Assembly: GCA_964526295.1 (NCBI GenBank)
Contig: CAZGKW010000049.1
Location: 1 to 30,675, forward strand
Source: CAZGKW01 sp964526295
GTDB taxonomy: Bacteria > Planctomycetota > Phycisphaerae > FEN-1346
DNA length: 30,675 nucleotides
Direction of reading: 5' to 3'
Both the position numbers and the translations under genes were made by a program. The notes below the pieces were generated by a model. The model was not told the origin of the DNA, searched no databases, and worked only from the letters and a program-made list of their open reading frames with translations. The number at the start of each line of letters is the position of its first letter. The stretch's first letter is position 1. Shown here piece by piece: positions 30,568 through 30,675 of this stretch.

Positions 30568-30675
30568 CTATCGCCTGCGGCGGCGCAGCAGGGCCACGAG
30601 GCCGCCGATCGCCACGAAGCCCAGCGTGGCCGGCTCCGGCGTGATCACGAACGCCAGGTCCAGCGTCTCGAACTC
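30568..30675 (-). CDS. PEP-CTERM protein, C-terminal part only (cut by the window edge)
   Basis: Only the last 35 codons and a TAG stop are in the window. They encode a short segment ending ITPEPATLGF, a hydrophobic helix (VAIGGLVALL) and RRRRR, a complete PEP-CTERM sorting tail. The rest of the gene lies beyond 30675. It is on the same strand as, and upstream of, the PEP-CTERM gene at 29316-30113, but has its own terminator hairpin, so the two are probably separate transcripts. The tail differs in sequence from that of its neighbour. The function of the missing part is unknown. Confidence 0.88.
   Translation of the reverse strand, partial: EFETLDLAFVITPEPATLGFVAIGGLVALLRRRRR

Noticed and set aside
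1..30675. tRNA genes, rRNA genes, CRISPR arrays, transposases or integrases
   Set aside because: None seen: no CRISPR-like regularly spaced repeats, no transposase or integrase motifs among the proteins, and no tRNA cloverleaf noticed by eye.

Overview
This is a 30.7-kb piece of a GC-rich bacterial chromosome, coding-dense on both strands. Several things point to a Gram-negative (diderm) bacterium of the Planctomycetota or a close PVC relative, probably a free-living heterotroph: lipid A and Kdo genes (lpxB, kdsA), two PEP-CTERM surface proteins, a zinc-ribbon/transmembrane protein of a kind frequent in planctomycetes, a BatA-like protein, and large GH38 alpha-mannosidases. The phylum call is an inference from gene content; there is no rRNA gene or other marker to settle it. 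I found no tRNA, rRNA, CRISPR array, phage or insertion-sequence gene.

Layout. 149-472: small DUF6504-type gene, followed by a tandem 68-bp duplication carrying a terminator hairpin. 595-9250 (minus): a carbohydrate block read HAD phosphatase -> GH38 glycosidase -> lipoprotein -> second, larger GH38 mannosidase. 9423-11189 (plus): PIN-PhoH ATPase and a stand-alone tRNA-binding domain. 11371-12351 (minus): Ca2+/Na+ antiporter. 12546-13730 (plus): lpxB. 13779-14885 (minus): zinc-ribbon membrane protein. 15071-16141 (plus): radical SAM protein. 16084-17333 (minus): a partner-switching cluster, STAS - RsbW-like kinase - STAS. 17390-19565 (minus): BatA-like protein and a DUF123 GIY-YIG protein. 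19738-21509 (minus): double-PDZ envelope protein and a small anchored partner. 21691-25929 (plus): diacylglycerol-kinase-family enzyme, kdsA, a beta-propeller (BNR-4) exported protein and a CorA-type channel. 26041-26568 (minus): GGQ release-factor-like protein. 26733-29105 (plus): mutS2. 29316-end (minus): two PEP-CTERM proteins, the second cut by the window edge.

Themes. Envelope and carbohydrate functions dominate: lipid A/Kdo synthesis, lipid phosphorylation, mannoside hydrolysis, a possible polysaccharide lyase, and exosortase-sorted surface proteins. Sigma-70-like promoters can be read at many gene starts, with a recurrent TAGNNT form of the -10 box. Three genes (lipoprotein, lpxB, radical SAM) have a -10 box so close to the start codon, and no Shine-Dalgarno, that their mRNAs are probably leaderless.

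Most worth a second look: (1) a riboswitch-like leader (three-way-junction fold, then a hairpin) between promoter and start of the PEP-CTERM gene near 30.2 kb; (2) a GH38 enzyme that keeps its other active-site motifs but lacks the catalytic nucleophile aspartate; (3) a dispersed ~70-bp two-hairpin element present three times, with compensatory base changes.
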